Below, in pieces: positions 8,451-17,498 of a DNA stretch of 64,000 bases. Position 1 is the stretch's first letter; each line of letters begins with the position of its first letter. The notes beneath the pieces are model-generated. The model did not search any database and was not told the DNA's origin. It saw nothing but the letters and a program-made list of their open reading frames with translations. Made by a program: the position numbers and the translations under genes. The DNA comes from Flavihumibacter fluvii. GTDB lineage: Bacteria; Bacteroidota; Bacteroidia; Chitinophagales; Chitinophagaceae. The stretch covers positions 4,178,001 to 4,242,000 of the forward strand of contig NZ_CP092333.1 in NCBI RefSeq assembly GCF_018595675.2. The letters run 5' to 3'.

Positions 8451-9680
8451 TTACTTTTCTACGAAGTCAAGGTCTTTTCCAAAAGTTTCCCGGGTTTTCA
8501 GGGCAGCGAGTACGGCAATGATCATGACGATCAGTGCAGTGATCCATCCCCCCGTGATATAGTCGCCCGTAACCGAGCGCAACCACCTGAACAGCAAAAG
8601 GCTCAGGGGCACCGCGGCACGTACCATATTGGGAATGGTGATGGCGGCTGTTGCCCGCAGATTCGTACCGAACTGTTCGGCACTCATCGTAATATATACC
8701 ACGGATAAACCGGTGCCATAACCGAGCCCGGCGCAGATCCAGTAAAATCGCTCAGGACTGCCGCCATCCTGCGTAAAGTACATCACCATAAAAAACGCAA
8801 GGATGCCATAAAAAATATAAAGGGCTTTTTTGCGGCTCTTTAACCAGTTGCTGAGCAAGCCGACCGTCATATCCCCAAATGCGATGGCCATATATTGGTA
8901 AAGGATCGCTTTCCCCGGGTCGATTCCTTCAATACCCATCGCCTTACCAAACTGGTCAGAAAAAGTGATCAGCACTCCCACCGTAAACCACACCGGGATG
9001 CCGATCAGGATGCACCGCATATACCGTCCGAAGCGGTCGCGGTTATTAAAGAACATCAAAAAGTTACCGCGGACCACAGAAGTTTTCTGCACTTGCTTAT
9101 AAAGGCCACTTTCGCTGACAGAAATCCGTAAGACCAGCAAGACCAGTCCCATCACGCCGCCAATATAGTAACAGGTACGCCAGTCGAACTGTTCTTTCAT
9201 GAAGAAGGCGGTCACTGCACCAAATACACCAAAGCCCGCCACCATTGCCGATGCGATGCCCCGCTTTTCTTTGGGCAGCAATTCATTCACCAGGGTTATG
9301 CCGGCACCCAGTTCACCTGCCAGTCCGACACCGGCGATAAATCGCAGCCACATATATTGTGGCACCGTGTTCACCATGCCATTTAAAATGTTTGCTACCG
9401 AGTACAAAAGGATGGATCCGAATAAAACCGACAGCCGCCCTTTTTTATCGCCAAGTACGCCCCATACAATTCCCCCAACCAATAATCCCAGCATTTGTAT
9501 ACTCAGTATCAGTTCTCCTTTGCTCAGCACCTCGGCATCGTTCAATCCCAGTGAAGCAAGGCTGGGCTTGCGTATGATCCCGAATAACAGGAGGTCATAT
9601 ACGTCCACATAAAATCCAAGCGCGGCAACAATAACCGATAAATGAAATACCGAGACGGGAGCTTTTGTTTTTGGGTCCAT
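8451..9680 (-). CDS. MFS transporter
   Basis: About 409 residues with some 12 membrane helices. The start at 9680 (MDPKTKAPVSVFHLS) is preferred over the upstream ATG at 9725, because the extra 15 residues are not transporter-like and their DNA contains a TATATTTG element. The A-motif between helices 2 and 3 (GVLGDKKGRLSVLFG) and the sequence FYVDVYDLLLFGIIRKP are typical of metabolite:H+ symporters of the sugar/aromatic-acid type. It is divergent from the molybdenum hydroxylase genes, so it might import their substrate or export their product; the substrate is unknown. Confidence 0.85.
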   Translation of the reverse strand: MDPKTKAPVSVFHLSVIVAALGFYVDVYDLLLFGIIRKPSLASLGLNDAEVLSKGELILSIQMLGLLVGGIVWGVLGDKKGRLSVLFGSILLYSVANILNGMVNTVPQYMWLRFIAGVGLAGELGAGITLVNELLPKEKRGIASAMVAGFGVFGAVTAFFMKEQFDWRTCYYIGGVMGLVLLVLRISVSESGLYKQVQKTSVVRGNFLMFFNNRDRFGRYMRCILIGIPVWFTVGVLITFSDQFGKAMGIEGIDPGKAILYQYMAIAFGDMTVGLLSNWLKSRKKALYIFYGILAFFMVMYFTQDGGSPERFYWICAGLGYGTGLSVVYITMSAEQFGTNLRATAAITIPNMVRAAVPLSLLLFRWLRSVTGDYITGGWITALIVMIIAVLAALKTRETFGKDLDFVEK

Positions 9681-9770
9681 CTTCCAAATATAAGTTGGGT
9701 TAAACAACGCTGTGTTTAAAGCCAAAACATTTGGTAAATTAGGGGATACATTTCATTCAAATTTTTTTCC

Positions 9771-10244
9771 ATGGCTTCCATTACGCTCAACATTAACAAT
9801 GCCAATCATAAGATTGATGTAGATCCGCAAATGCCACTCCTCTGGGCGATCCGTGATTTCGTCGGACTTAAAGGCACCAAGTACGGTTGTGGCATTGCCC
9901 AGTGCGGGGCTTGTACGGTATTGCTGGATGGCAACCCCATCCGCTCCTGCAGTTTCCCGGTTTCTGGAGCCACAGGTAAAAAAATTTCCACGATTGAAGG
10001 ACTTTCTGAAAATATCGATCATCCTGTTCAGCAAGCCTGGATTGAATTACAGGTTCCGCAATGCGGTTATTGCCAAAGTGGTCAGATCCTGGCTGCTACG
10101 GCTTTATTGAAAAAAACACCCCAGCCTACAGATGACCAGATCGATGCGGCTATGCAAGGAAACCTTTGCCGCTGCGGTACCTATCCGCGGATTAAAAGCG
10201 CCATTCACCGCGCGGCAGAAATTCTCAAAACACAAAAAGCCTAA
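9771..10244 (+). CDS. (2Fe-2S)-binding subunit of a xanthine-dehydrogenase-family oxidoreductase
   Basis: 157 residues. It carries two [2Fe-2S] clusters passing electrons from the molybdenum subunit. The N-terminal plant-ferredoxin-like domain has [15 protein letters not shown] with a further Cys in RSCSFP; the C-terminal four-helix domain has [10 protein letters not shown] and [12 protein letters not shown]. Length and motifs fit the small subunit of isoquinoline 1-oxidoreductase (IorA) and related aldehyde oxidases. It lies 3 bases before the large subunit gene, clearly one operon. No FAD subunit is adjacent, as expected for the IorAB type, which uses a cytochrome or other acceptor. Confidence 0.93.
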   Translation: MASITLNINNANHKIDVDPQMPLLWAIRDFVGLKGTKYGCGIAQCGACTVLLDGNPIRSCSFPVSGATGKKISTIEGLSENIDHPVQQAWIELQVPQCGYCQSGQILAATALLKKTPQPTDDQIDAAMQGNLCRCGTYPRIKSAIHRAAEILKTQKA

Positions 10245-10247
10245 GCC

Positions 10248-12443
10248 ATGGAAAAACAATTATCCAGGGTTAGCCGGCGAAACTTTCTCCGACTGACCGG
10301 GATCACCGGTGCCGGTTTCATGATCGGATTGTCTGTGGTGGATGGCCAGGGTATAGAGCAGGTCGTGAATATGAGTGCGATTGAAGAATCCTTCGGGCTT
10401 ACCCCCTTTATTATCATTGAAAAGACCGGCAAGATCACCATTTTCAATACCAAGCCAGAAATCGGCCAGGGCACTTTTCAGTCCATCCCATCCTTGATTG
10501 CTGAAGAACTGAACCTTCCGCTCGACAAGGTGACCATCAAACAATCGGGGGGCGAAAAAGAATTGGGCGCAGATCAGTTTGCCGGCGGAAGTGCTTCGAT
10601 CCGGACTTCTTATACCCGCTACAGGACAGTTGGTGCGGCGGCCCGCGAGATGCTGGTGCTGGCTGCCAGCAAACAATGGAATGTGCCGGTTGAAGAGTGT
10701 ACGGTTGAAAACGGCAAAGTGATGCATTTGTCCAGCGAACGGTCCGCGAAGTTTGGTGAACTGGTTGAAGCAGCATCCAAACTGGAAGTGCCTAAATCTC
10801 CAAAGCTTAAAGACCCAAAAGATTTTATATTACTGGGCAAGTCCATACCCCGTCCGGACGTACCCCTTAAATCCAGTGGCCGCGCGGTTTTCGGCATTGA
10901 TGTGGATGTTCCCGGTATGGTCTACGCCAGCGTTGAACGCTGTCCCGTTATTGGCGGCAAGCTCCTCAGCTTTGATGATGCCGCCACTAAAAAAGTGAAG
11001 GGCGTTCAGCAGGTGGTGACCTGTGAGCGTGTTTTCGGGAAGTACCGTTTCGAAGGCGTTGCCGTGGTTGCGGATAATTATTGGGCTGCCGTGCAGGGAA
11101 GGAAAGCCCTGAAAGTGAAATGGGATTACCAGGGCCATGAGACATTTAACAGTAATACCTATGCGCAACAGTTGCGCGACCTCGCTAATACCGATGGCGT
11201 TGTAGATCATACCCAGGGAGATTTTGATAAAGCTTTCTCCGAATCAACCAATAAGGTGGAAGCTTTTTATGAAACGCCCATGGTATCACATTCGCCATTA
11301 GAACCCATGAACTGTGTGGCGTCCTGGATGGAGGGTGACAAGCTGGAGATCTGGACTTCCACCCAGGTCCCGGGAAATATTAAAAGCAGTTTTGCCAAAG
11401 AATATAATGTTAAGGATGAGAACCTGAAAGTGAATGTACTGTTCAATGGTGGCGGATTCGGCAGGCGCCTGTATCCGGACTATGTCCATGAGGCGGTTCA
11501 GGTGTCTAAAAAAGTGAGTAAACCGGTTAAATTGATCTGGTCGCGCGAAGATGATACCCAGCAGGGGCCCTTCCGGCCGATGACCTTTTCAGCTATGAAA
11601 GGCGCTTTCGACGCTGATGGCAAATTGACCGCATTCCAGCATAAAGTGATTTCGCCCTCTCTGAATGCAGCCCGTGATACCAATTACGACAAGACCAAAA
11701 CTGATGGCAGTATGACGGAAGGCATCAGCGAACAGGCCTACCAGGTTCCCAACATGAAGAACCTGTTTGTCTGGGCCGATATCCATATCCCGATTGCCGC
11801 CTGGCGAGCAGTGACCAGCACCACGCTTGCTTTTTCGCACGAATGTTTTATCGATGAACTCGCACTGAAGGCAAAAAAAGACCCCATGGACTTCCGATTC
11901 GAACTGCTTGGGGGGAATTCTTTGTCTGACACCTCTAAGGTGTCAGACACCCTACGAGTCCTTCGTAAGCTCAGGGCCGTATCTAACTGGGACAAGCCGC
12001 TGCCGAAGGGCTGGGGCCGGGGTGTGGCGCAATGGGAGTTTTTTGCCGGACTCGCGGCAAACGTAGTAGAGGTGTCAAAAACCGCAACAGGTGTCAAAAT
12101 CGAAAAAGTGTATTCAGTGATCGACCTTGGAACCGTAGTTAACCCCGATACAACAGTTGGCCAGGTGCAGGGCGCGGTGGTGATGGCCATTACGGCCGCC
12201 ATTAAGAACGGCATCACTTTCGAAAACGGCAAGACCGTCCAATCGAATTACAACAATAATCCGATCCTGCGCATGAATGAGACGCCACCCATTGAAGTGC
12301 ATATACTGGCAGAGGGCGGTGATAAGATCAAAGGTGTTGGCGAGCCAGGCCTGCCACCACTGGCTCCAGCACTCTGCAATGCCATTTTTGCCGCAACAGG
12401 AAAGAGAATAAGGACCTTGCCATTTAACATAAATAAAATATAG
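10248..12443 (+). CDS. Molybdopterin-binding subunit of a xanthine-dehydrogenase-family oxidoreductase (IorB-like)
   Basis: 731 residues. The N terminus has a twin-arginine signal ([19 protein letters not shown]), so the folded enzyme is exported to the periplasm, carrying its 2Fe-2S partner with it. Molybdopterin-binding segments include [16 protein letters not shown], the second-half [14 protein letters not shown] and the C-terminal [18 protein letters not shown], which holds the conserved catalytic Glu. The family hydroxylates aldehydes or N-heterocycles with water as oxygen donor; the real substrate cannot be read from the sequence. Odd feature: between the conserved FRFELLGG and [13 protein letters not shown], a perfect hairpin at 11923-11949 encodes an extra [10 protein letters not shown] segment, probably an in-frame insertion. 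Confidence 0.93.
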   Translation: MEKQLSRVSRRNFLRLTGITGAGFMIGLSVVDGQGIEQVVNMSAIEESFGLTPFIIIEKTGKITIFNTKPEIGQGTFQSIPSLIAEELNLPLDKVTIKQSGGEKELGADQFAGGSASIRTSYTRYRTVGAAAREMLVLAASKQWNVPVEECTVENGKVMHLSSERSAKFGELVEAASKLEVPKSPKLKDPKDFILLGKSIPRPDVPLKSSGRAVFGIDVDVPGMVYASVERCPVIGGKLLSFDDAATKKVKGVQQVVTCERVFGKYRFEGVAVVADNYWAAVQGRKALKVKWDYQGHETFNSNTYAQQLRDLANTDGVVDHTQGDFDKAFSESTNKVEAFYETPMVSHSPLEPMNCVASWMEGDKLEIWTSTQVPGNIKSSFAKEYNVKDENLKVNVLFNGGGFGRRLYPDYVHEAVQVSKKVSKPVKLIWSREDDTQQGPFRPMTFSAMKGAFDADGKLTAFQHKVISPSLNAARDTNYDKTKTDGSMTEGISEQAYQVPNMKNLFVWADIHIPIAAWRAVTSTTLAFSHECFIDELALKAKKDPMDFRFELLGGNSLSDTSKVSDTLRVLRKLRAVSNWDKPLPKGWGRGVAQWEFFAGLAANVVEVSKTATGVKIEKVYSVIDLGTVVNPDTTVGQVQGAVVMAITAAIKNGITFENGKTVQSNYNNNPILRMNETPPIEVHILAEGGDKIKGVGEPGLPPLAPALCNAIFAATGKRIRTLPFNINKI
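11923..11949. repeat. Palindromic element inside coding region (12-bp arms, 3-base loop)
   Basis: TGTCTGACACCT and AGGTGTCAGACA form perfect inverted arms around CTA. The right arm is part of GGTGTCAGACACC (11939-11951), itself nearly symmetrical. Two copies of GGTGTCAAAA follow at 12071-12080 and 12090-12099 in the same gene. The element keeps the reading frame and adds polar residues at what should be a surface loop. It resembles small palindromic elements that insert into coding regions in other bacteria. Confidence 0.8.
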
Positions 12444-12495
12444 GATGGGTTTATTGAAGGATCCAAACCCCTTACTTTGTTCGCTATAGACCCAT

Positions 12496-13080
12496 ATGCA
12501 GGAAGATATATTAATAAAAATCAGTTATAAGATCAAGGAGTGCCGGAAGGACAAGAAGATCACTGTGCAGGAGTTGGCAAACCAGTCAAACGTGAGCAAG
12601 GGCCTGATTTCCCAGATAGAAAATAACCGGACAGTTCCTTCCTTGCCCGTGCTGATGAGTATTATCCACGCCCTCAATTTGGACCTGAAAGACTTTTTCA
12701 AAGACATTTCGCAGGATGGCCAGGAGCAAAAGGTTTTTGTGATCAAAGCCAAAGCCTACCAGCCTTTCCAGAAAGAAAGTACACGTGGGTTTGCCTATAA
12801 ACGTATCCTGACGCACACCATGAATAGTGGCCCGGTGGATATTATCCTGCTTACCCTGAAAAAAGGCGCAACCAGGAATAAGGTCGTCCACACCGATGCC
12901 TATGAATACAAATATGTCATCAAGGGAAAAGTGTCCTACCAGATTGATGGCCAGGATTATATATTAGAGGAAGGCGATTCCTTATTTTTTGACGGAAGGC
13001 TGGGTCATAAACCAGCCAATATCGGAAAGTCCGACGCCCAGCTGCTGGTGCTGTATTATTTTACCACCAAACGGGACTAG
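12496..13080 (+). CDS. XRE-family transcriptional regulator with C-terminal cupin domain
   Basis: 194 residues. Residues ~8-65 form an XRE helix-turn-helix ([20 protein letters not shown]); residues ~110-190 form a small cupin barrel ([27 protein letters not shown], then GHKPAN), a likely ligand sensor. Regulators of this type usually control adjacent metabolic genes. It sits between the molybdenum hydroxylase genes and the phosphonate genes, all on the same strand; the 270-base gap ahead of phnA is where I would expect it to act. Possible ligands are AEP or another phosphonate, which is inference. A weak promoter element (TTACTTTG, 12472-12479) precedes it. Confidence 0.88.
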   Translation: MQEDILIKISYKIKECRKDKKITVQELANQSNVSKGLISQIENNRTVPSLPVLMSIIHALNLDLKDFFKDISQDGQEQKVFVIKAKAYQPFQKESTRGFAYKRILTHTMNSGPVDIILLTLKKGATRNKVVHTDAYEYKYVIKGKVSYQIDGQDYILEEGDSLFFDGRLGHKPANIGKSDAQLLVLYYFTTKRD

Positions 13081-13270
13081 CACCATCCATAGAAACACAC
13101 AAAATGATTAGTCTGGCTTAACTTTTTGCCCCAAATCCCCAATAGCCACCTATAAGTCGCTAAAACTCCAGGAAATAAAAGTTTAATAATACTAAACAAA
13201 TAATACTCCGATATCCGTACTTTTATACTGGTTTACGGAGTCGGATTCTTATTTATTTCATAACACCTGT

Positions 13271-13304
13271 TTTGTCAACCGGTCATTACTAGTTGTGACA
13301 TTTG
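13271..13304 (+). promoter_or_regulatory. Candidate promoter/operator ahead of phnA
   Basis: A TTTG (13271-13274) followed 22 bases later by GACATTTG (13297-13304) approximates the Bacteroidota -33/-7 promoter (TTTG, TAnnTTTG). The same bases contain an inverted repeat TGTCA (13273-13277) / TGACA (13296-13300), a possible operator for the XRE-cupin regulator. The rest of 13081-13350 is AT-rich with no gene visible. Confidence 0.35.
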
Positions 13305-13350
13305 ACAGTATATCCGGTTTTTCAATAGCAAAACAGCATTAAAAAACACC

Positions 13351-14595
13351 ATGAATATTTCAACCCAATCATTTGAAGCGAACGGCAGGAAATTCCAGCC
13401 GGCAGCCAAACCTATTGTAGTGATTTGCATTGACGGATCAGCTGACGAGTACCTTGATACAACGCTATTATTCGACAGGATGCCCAACCTGAAGAAAATG
13501 GCCCGGCAGGGTTATCGCGGAATGGTGCGGGGTGCATTACCCTCCTTTACCAATGTAAATAATTCATCGATCGTAACCGGGGTAACGCCTGCTGTGCATG
13601 GTATCAGCGGTAACTTTTTTTACAATGAAGCCATCGACCAGGAAGTAATGATGAACTCGGCCGAGTACCTGCGTGCTGAAACCATCCTCGCCGCCGCGTC
13701 CAATGCCGGAAGGAAACTGGCCGTGGTAACCGCCAAGGAAAAACTCAGGGATATCCTTTCCTTTAAAATGAAAGGTATTGCGATCTCAGCCGAAAAAGCC
13801 AACCAGGCAAAAATGGATACCCATGGTATCGATAACGTTGAACAGATCGTAGGTTACCCCACACCTGTTATATATAGTGCAGACGCCAGCCTCTTTGTAT
13901 TGCGCGCCGGCGTAGCATTCATCCGGCAAGGCCTGGCTGATTTCCTGTACCTCTCGCTCACTGATTATATGCAGCACACCTTTTCCCCGGAAGCCGAGGA
14001 ATCACTGGCTTTTTATGAAGCGATGGATGTGGAATTCGGTAAACTCTGCGACCTCGGTGCCATCGTTGGTGCCACTGCCGACCATGGCATGAACGCAAAA
14101 GTGAAGGCCGATGGTTCACCCAATGTGTTGTACGTAGAAGACATGCTGGAAGCTCAATTTGGCGATAAAGGTTTCCGCGTGATCTGCCCCATTACCGATC
14201 CATACGTAAAACACCATGGCGCTTTGGGTTCTTATGTAGTGGTGCATGTGAATGATAAGTCCATCATCAACGACATAAAAAATTGGTTGTCCATTCAACC
14301 CGGCATCACTGAAGTGTACGACCGCGCTACTGCCGTGCATGTGCTGGAACAACCTGCAGACCGTATTGGCGACCTGGTGGTTTTATCAGGCCGCGATGTT
14401 GTGGTAGGCCGCAGGCCGCAGTACCACGACCTTTCCGCATTGGATGGCACCCTGCGTTCACATGGCGGACGCTATGAAGAGATGGTGCCCATGATCATTT
14501 CCCATCCTTTAAATGCAGCCTATAAAATGAAGGCGGCAGCAGATCCCCGCAACTTCGACATTTTTGATTTTACCGTGAACGGAACCAATCACTAA
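13351..14595 (+). CDS. phnA: Phosphonoacetate hydrolase
   Basis: 414 residues, cytoplasmic. Cleaves the C-P bond of phosphonoacetate to acetate and phosphate, last step of the PhnW-PhnY-PhnA route. It belongs to the alkaline phosphatase superfamily: first metal Asp28 in CIDGSADEYL, nucleophile Thr67 in PSFTNVNNSS, later metal ligands in LTDYMQHTF, ATADHGMNAK and SHGGRYEEMVPM. Length and the TNVNN motif match characterised phosphonoacetate hydrolases rather than nucleotide pyrophosphatases. The next gene, phosphonoacetaldehyde dehydrogenase, begins 23 bases downstream and makes its substrate, which strengthens the call. Confidence 0.93.
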   Translation: MNISTQSFEANGRKFQPAAKPIVVICIDGSADEYLDTTLLFDRMPNLKKMARQGYRGMVRGALPSFTNVNNSSIVTGVTPAVHGISGNFFYNEAIDQEVMMNSAEYLRAETILAAASNAGRKLAVVTAKEKLRDILSFKMKGIAISAEKANQAKMDTHGIDNVEQIVGYPTPVIYSADASLFVLRAGVAFIRQGLADFLYLSLTDYMQHTFSPEAEESLAFYEAMDVEFGKLCDLGAIVGATADHGMNAKVKADGSPNVLYVEDMLEAQFGDKGFRVICPITDPYVKHHGALGSYVVVHVNDKSIINDIKNWLSIQPGITEVYDRATAVHVLEQPADRIGDLVVLSGRDVVVGRRPQYHDLSALDGTLRSHGGRYEEMVPMIISHPLNAAYKMKAAADPRNFDIFDFTVNGTNH

Positions 14596-14618
14596 TCCAA
14601 TTCAAAGTTTGCCAACAT

Positions 14619-16094
14619 ATGAATACAATTCACGAACCAACAGTTAGCATTAACCGATATGCTTTGGGCGGAAATGACATCGCTGCAATTCATTGTTATG
14701 TTGCAGGAAAGAAAATAGAATCAGCCAATAAGCTCGAGGTGCGGAGTCCCTACGACGGCCGCCTGGTGGGCACGGTGCAACTGGCGAATAAAGTGCACGC
14801 CGAAGAAGCCATTCAGGCAGCACTTAAAGGCGGAAAGAAATTAACCCGCTACGACAGGTACAGCATCCTGGAAAAAGCCCGGCATTTACTGGTGGAGCGC
14901 AAGGAAGAATTTGCTAAAACCATCAGTTCGGAATCTGGGCTCGCCATCAGGGAAGCGATCTATGAGACCGGGCGCGCCCATGATGTACTCCTGTTCGCAG
15001 GGATCGAATCCTTAAAAGACGACGGGCAAATTTTCTCCTGCGATATCTCCCCATCAGGCAAAGCCCGGAAGATATTCACCCTTCGCGAACCCTTGTCCCT
15101 GGCGGTTTGTATCACCCCGTTCAACCATCCGCTCAACCAGGTCTTACATAAGATTGCACCGGCCATCGCCGTTGGAACACCAGTCATTTTAAAGCCATCT
15201 GAAAAGACTCCGCTTACTGCAATCAAGATCGTGGAATTATTATATGAAGCCGGATTGCCCCATTACATGCTGAGTGTATTGTTAGGTCCGACCAATGAAA
15301 TTGCCGAACCATTAGTGAAAGACTCACGGGTGGATATTGTTTCTTTCACCGGCAGTGTTGCGGTAGGTAAACACATCGCTTCAGCAGCTGGCTACAAGAA
15401 AGTAATCCTTGAACTGGGCGGCAACGACCCGGTGATCGTGATGGAAGACGCCGACCTGGACCTGGCCGTATACCTCGCCGCAGAAGGCTCTTTCCGTAAT
15501 AGTGGCCAGCGTTGTACCGCTGTTAAGCGCATCCTGGTACATGAAAAGATCAAAGATGCTTTCACGGAAAAATTCCTGGCCAAAGCGAAAGAATATAGCT
15601 GTGGCAATCCCGCAGATCCTGAAATAAAAGTGGGTACCGTAATCGATGAAGGCGCAGCCATCTACCTGGAAAACGTTGTGAAAAGGGCAGTTGAGCAAGG
15701 CGCGAAAGTAATACTTGGCGGAAACAGGAAGGGCGCCCTCATGGAGCCAACGGTTATCGTCGACGTTCCGCGTAACGCTGATATGGTGGTGCATGAATCT
15801 TTTGGTCCGCTTGCACCGATCATGACGTTCAAAGACATTGAAGATGCCATTGCCTTAAGTAACAGCACCGCCTACGGATTATCGAGCGGAATCGTTACCA
15901 ATAATATGGAATATGCGCTGCGCTTTGTTAAGGAATTAAAAGTGGGTACCGTTAATATCAACGAAGTCCCGGGATACAGGATTGAATCCTCCCCATTCGG
16001 TGGCATTAAAGATTCCGGACTTGGTATCAAAGAGGGCGTGATCGAAGCCATGAAATGCTTCACTTTTGTGAAGACCTTCTCCATGCCCTGGTAA
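14619..16094 (+). CDS. phnY: Phosphonoacetaldehyde dehydrogenase
   Basis: 491 residues, an aldehyde dehydrogenase oxidising phosphonoacetaldehyde to phosphonoacetate with NAD+. Motifs seen: cofactor-binding CITPFNHPLNQVLHKIAPA and FTGSVAVGKHIA, catalytic Glu in LELGGNDP, catalytic Cys in SGQRCTAVKR. The family alone could be another aldehyde dehydrogenase; its place between phosphonoacetate hydrolase and AEP transaminase identifies the substrate. This is the dehydrogenase PhnY of Sinorhizobium, not the unrelated 2-oxoglutarate oxygenase also called PhnY that pairs with PhnZ. Confidence 0.93.
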   Translation: MNTIHEPTVSINRYALGGNDIAAIHCYVAGKKIESANKLEVRSPYDGRLVGTVQLANKVHAEEAIQAALKGGKKLTRYDRYSILEKARHLLVERKEEFAKTISSESGLAIREAIYETGRAHDVLLFAGIESLKDDGQIFSCDISPSGKARKIFTLREPLSLAVCITPFNHPLNQVLHKIAPAIAVGTPVILKPSEKTPLTAIKIVELLYEAGLPHYMLSVLLGPTNEIAEPLVKDSRVDIVSFTGSVAVGKHIASAAGYKKVILELGGNDPVIVMEDADLDLAVYLAAEGSFRNSGQRCTAVKRILVHEKIKDAFTEKFLAKAKEYSCGNPADPEIKVGTVIDEGAAIYLENVVKRAVEQGAKVILGGNRKGALMEPTVIVDVPRNADMVVHESFGPLAPIMTFKDIEDAIALSNSTAYGLSSGIVTNNMEYALRFVKELKVGTVNINEVPGYRIESSPFGGIKDSGLGIKEGVIEAMKCFTFVKTFSMPW

Positions 16095-16127
16095 TTCAAC
16101 TGATTGCTAACAACTTTTAACTACTGT

Positions 16128-17255
16128 ATGAAAAAATTACTGTTTACACCCGGACCGCTTACCACTTCCAGAACCGTAAAAGAAGCCATGCTGGAAGATG
16201 TTGGCTCCAGGGATTATGTCTTTGTAAATGCTGTTAAAGAGATTCGCAGCGAATTGCTGACCCTCGGCCATGTGTCGCAGGCAATGGGCTATGAAACCGT
16301 GCTGGTGCAGGGTTCTGGCACATTTGGAATTGAGAGCGTGATCAGCAGCGCAGTGGGGAAACAGGATGTTTTACTTATCCTGGCCAACGGCGCCTATGGC
16401 GAGCGCATCGTCAAAATGGCAGTCATCCACCAGCTGCAACACCAGGTCTTGCGCTTTCCTGAAAGCGAGATCGTTACGCCTGAAGCCACCATCAATTACC
16501 TGGAAGCGCATCCTGAAATTACCCATGTGGCCTGCATCCATAGTGAGACCACCACAGGCGTGTTCAATCCCATCGGCGCAATAGGTGCTGTTTGCGAACA
16601 GTACAATAAAGTATTTATCGTTGATGCCATGAGTAGTTTCGGCGGCGTTGAAATGGATATCGATGCCCTGAAAATCGATTACCTCGTTTCCTCTTCCAAT
16701 AAATGTATTGAAGGTGTTCCCGGTTTTGCTTTCGTCATTTGCAAAAAGGCGCAACTGGAAAAATGCAAGGGCCAGGGCAGGAGCCTTAGTCTCGATTTGT
16801 ATGACCAGTGGGCCGGACTCGAAGCCAATGGCCAGTTCAGGTTCACGCCGCCCACGCTGAGCCTCCTTGCTTTCAGGCAGGCGATGAAGGAACTGCAGGC
16901 GGAAGGTGGTGTTCCCGCCCGTGAAAAGCGCTACAAGACCAATAAAATCACCCTCGATACGGGTATGGCGGAACTCGGTTTCCAGCAATACCTGCAGCCC
17001 GGGATCCAGGGACATATCATCACCTCTTTCTTATACCCGGACAGTCCCAATTTCAATTTTGAACGCTTTTACCAGAAACTCAATGATCGCGGTTTAATCA
17101 TTTACCCGGGGAAGCTGGGCAAGACCGATGCTTTCCGGATCGGGAATATCGGGCAGATCTTTCCGGATGATGTAAAACGATTGGTCCAGGCGATCAAAGA
17201 AGTGCTGGAAGAAGAAGGTGTTGTAATGCCGAAACAGGAAAAGCAGACCGTGTAA
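16128..17255 (+). CDS. phnW: 2-aminoethylphosphonate--pyruvate transaminase
   Basis: 375 residues from the ATG at 16128; an in-frame TTG at 16104 would add eight residues but the ATG gives the family's usual start (MKKLLFTPGPLTTSRTVKEA). PLP-dependent class V aminotransferase converting AEP and pyruvate to phosphonoacetaldehyde and alanine, first step of the pathway. The Schiff-base Lys lies in SSSNKCIEGVPGFAF; HSETTTGVFNP and DAMSSFGGVEMD are PLP-pocket motifs. Its stop codon is inside a terminator-like hairpin, so phnA-phnY-phnW look like one transcription unit separated from susC. Confidence 0.95.
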   Translation: MKKLLFTPGPLTTSRTVKEAMLEDVGSRDYVFVNAVKEIRSELLTLGHVSQAMGYETVLVQGSGTFGIESVISSAVGKQDVLLILANGAYGERIVKMAVIHQLQHQVLRFPESEIVTPEATINYLEAHPEITHVACIHSETTTGVFNPIGAIGAVCEQYNKVFIVDAMSSFGGVEMDIDALKIDYLVSSSNKCIEGVPGFAFVICKKAQLEKCKGQGRSLSLDLYDQWAGLEANGQFRFTPPTLSLLAFRQAMKELQAEGGVPAREKRYKTNKITLDTGMAELGFQQYLQPGIQGHIITSFLYPDSPNFNFERFYQKLNDRGLIIYPGKLGKTDAFRIGNIGQIFPDDVKRLVQAIKEVLEEEGVVMPKQEKQTV

Positions 17256-17275
17256 AAGGTACACGTATTTTTTTT
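17249..17275 (+). terminator. Probable intrinsic terminator after phnW
   Basis: CGTGTA (17249-17254) pairs with TACACG (17260-17265) around a five-base loop, followed by a T-run (17268-17275). The hairpin includes the phnW stop codon. A six-pair stem is short, so termination may be partial. Confidence 0.5.
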
Positions 17276-17460
17276 CTTATGGAAAGCAGCGATAACATCA
17301 ATCCGCCGGTCTATCACATTGTTCCCTATTATCCACAAATTTTGTGGTGTAACATGGAAATCTGTGTGCTTAAAAAAATAGTCTCCCTAAAAAAAGTTAA
17401 GTTTCCCTAAACTTCTTTATTTGTTAAAATTGCCTTAACTTCCTCTTCACATTGGTAAAA

Positions 17461-17468
17461 TACATTTG
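17461..17468 (+). promoter_or_regulatory. Bacteroidota -7 promoter element ahead of susC
   Basis: TACATTTG matches TAnnTTTG exactly and lies 30 bases before the susC ATG, giving a leader of plausible length. No clear TTTG was found at the expected -33 spacing. Confidence 0.4.
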
Positions 17469-17498
17469 AACTTTCAAGATCATTCAAACTAACTAATT

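Noticed and set aside
16371-17015. Minus-strand open frame opposite phnW (214 codons)
   Set aside because: Lies wholly inside phnW, no family features, no start context.
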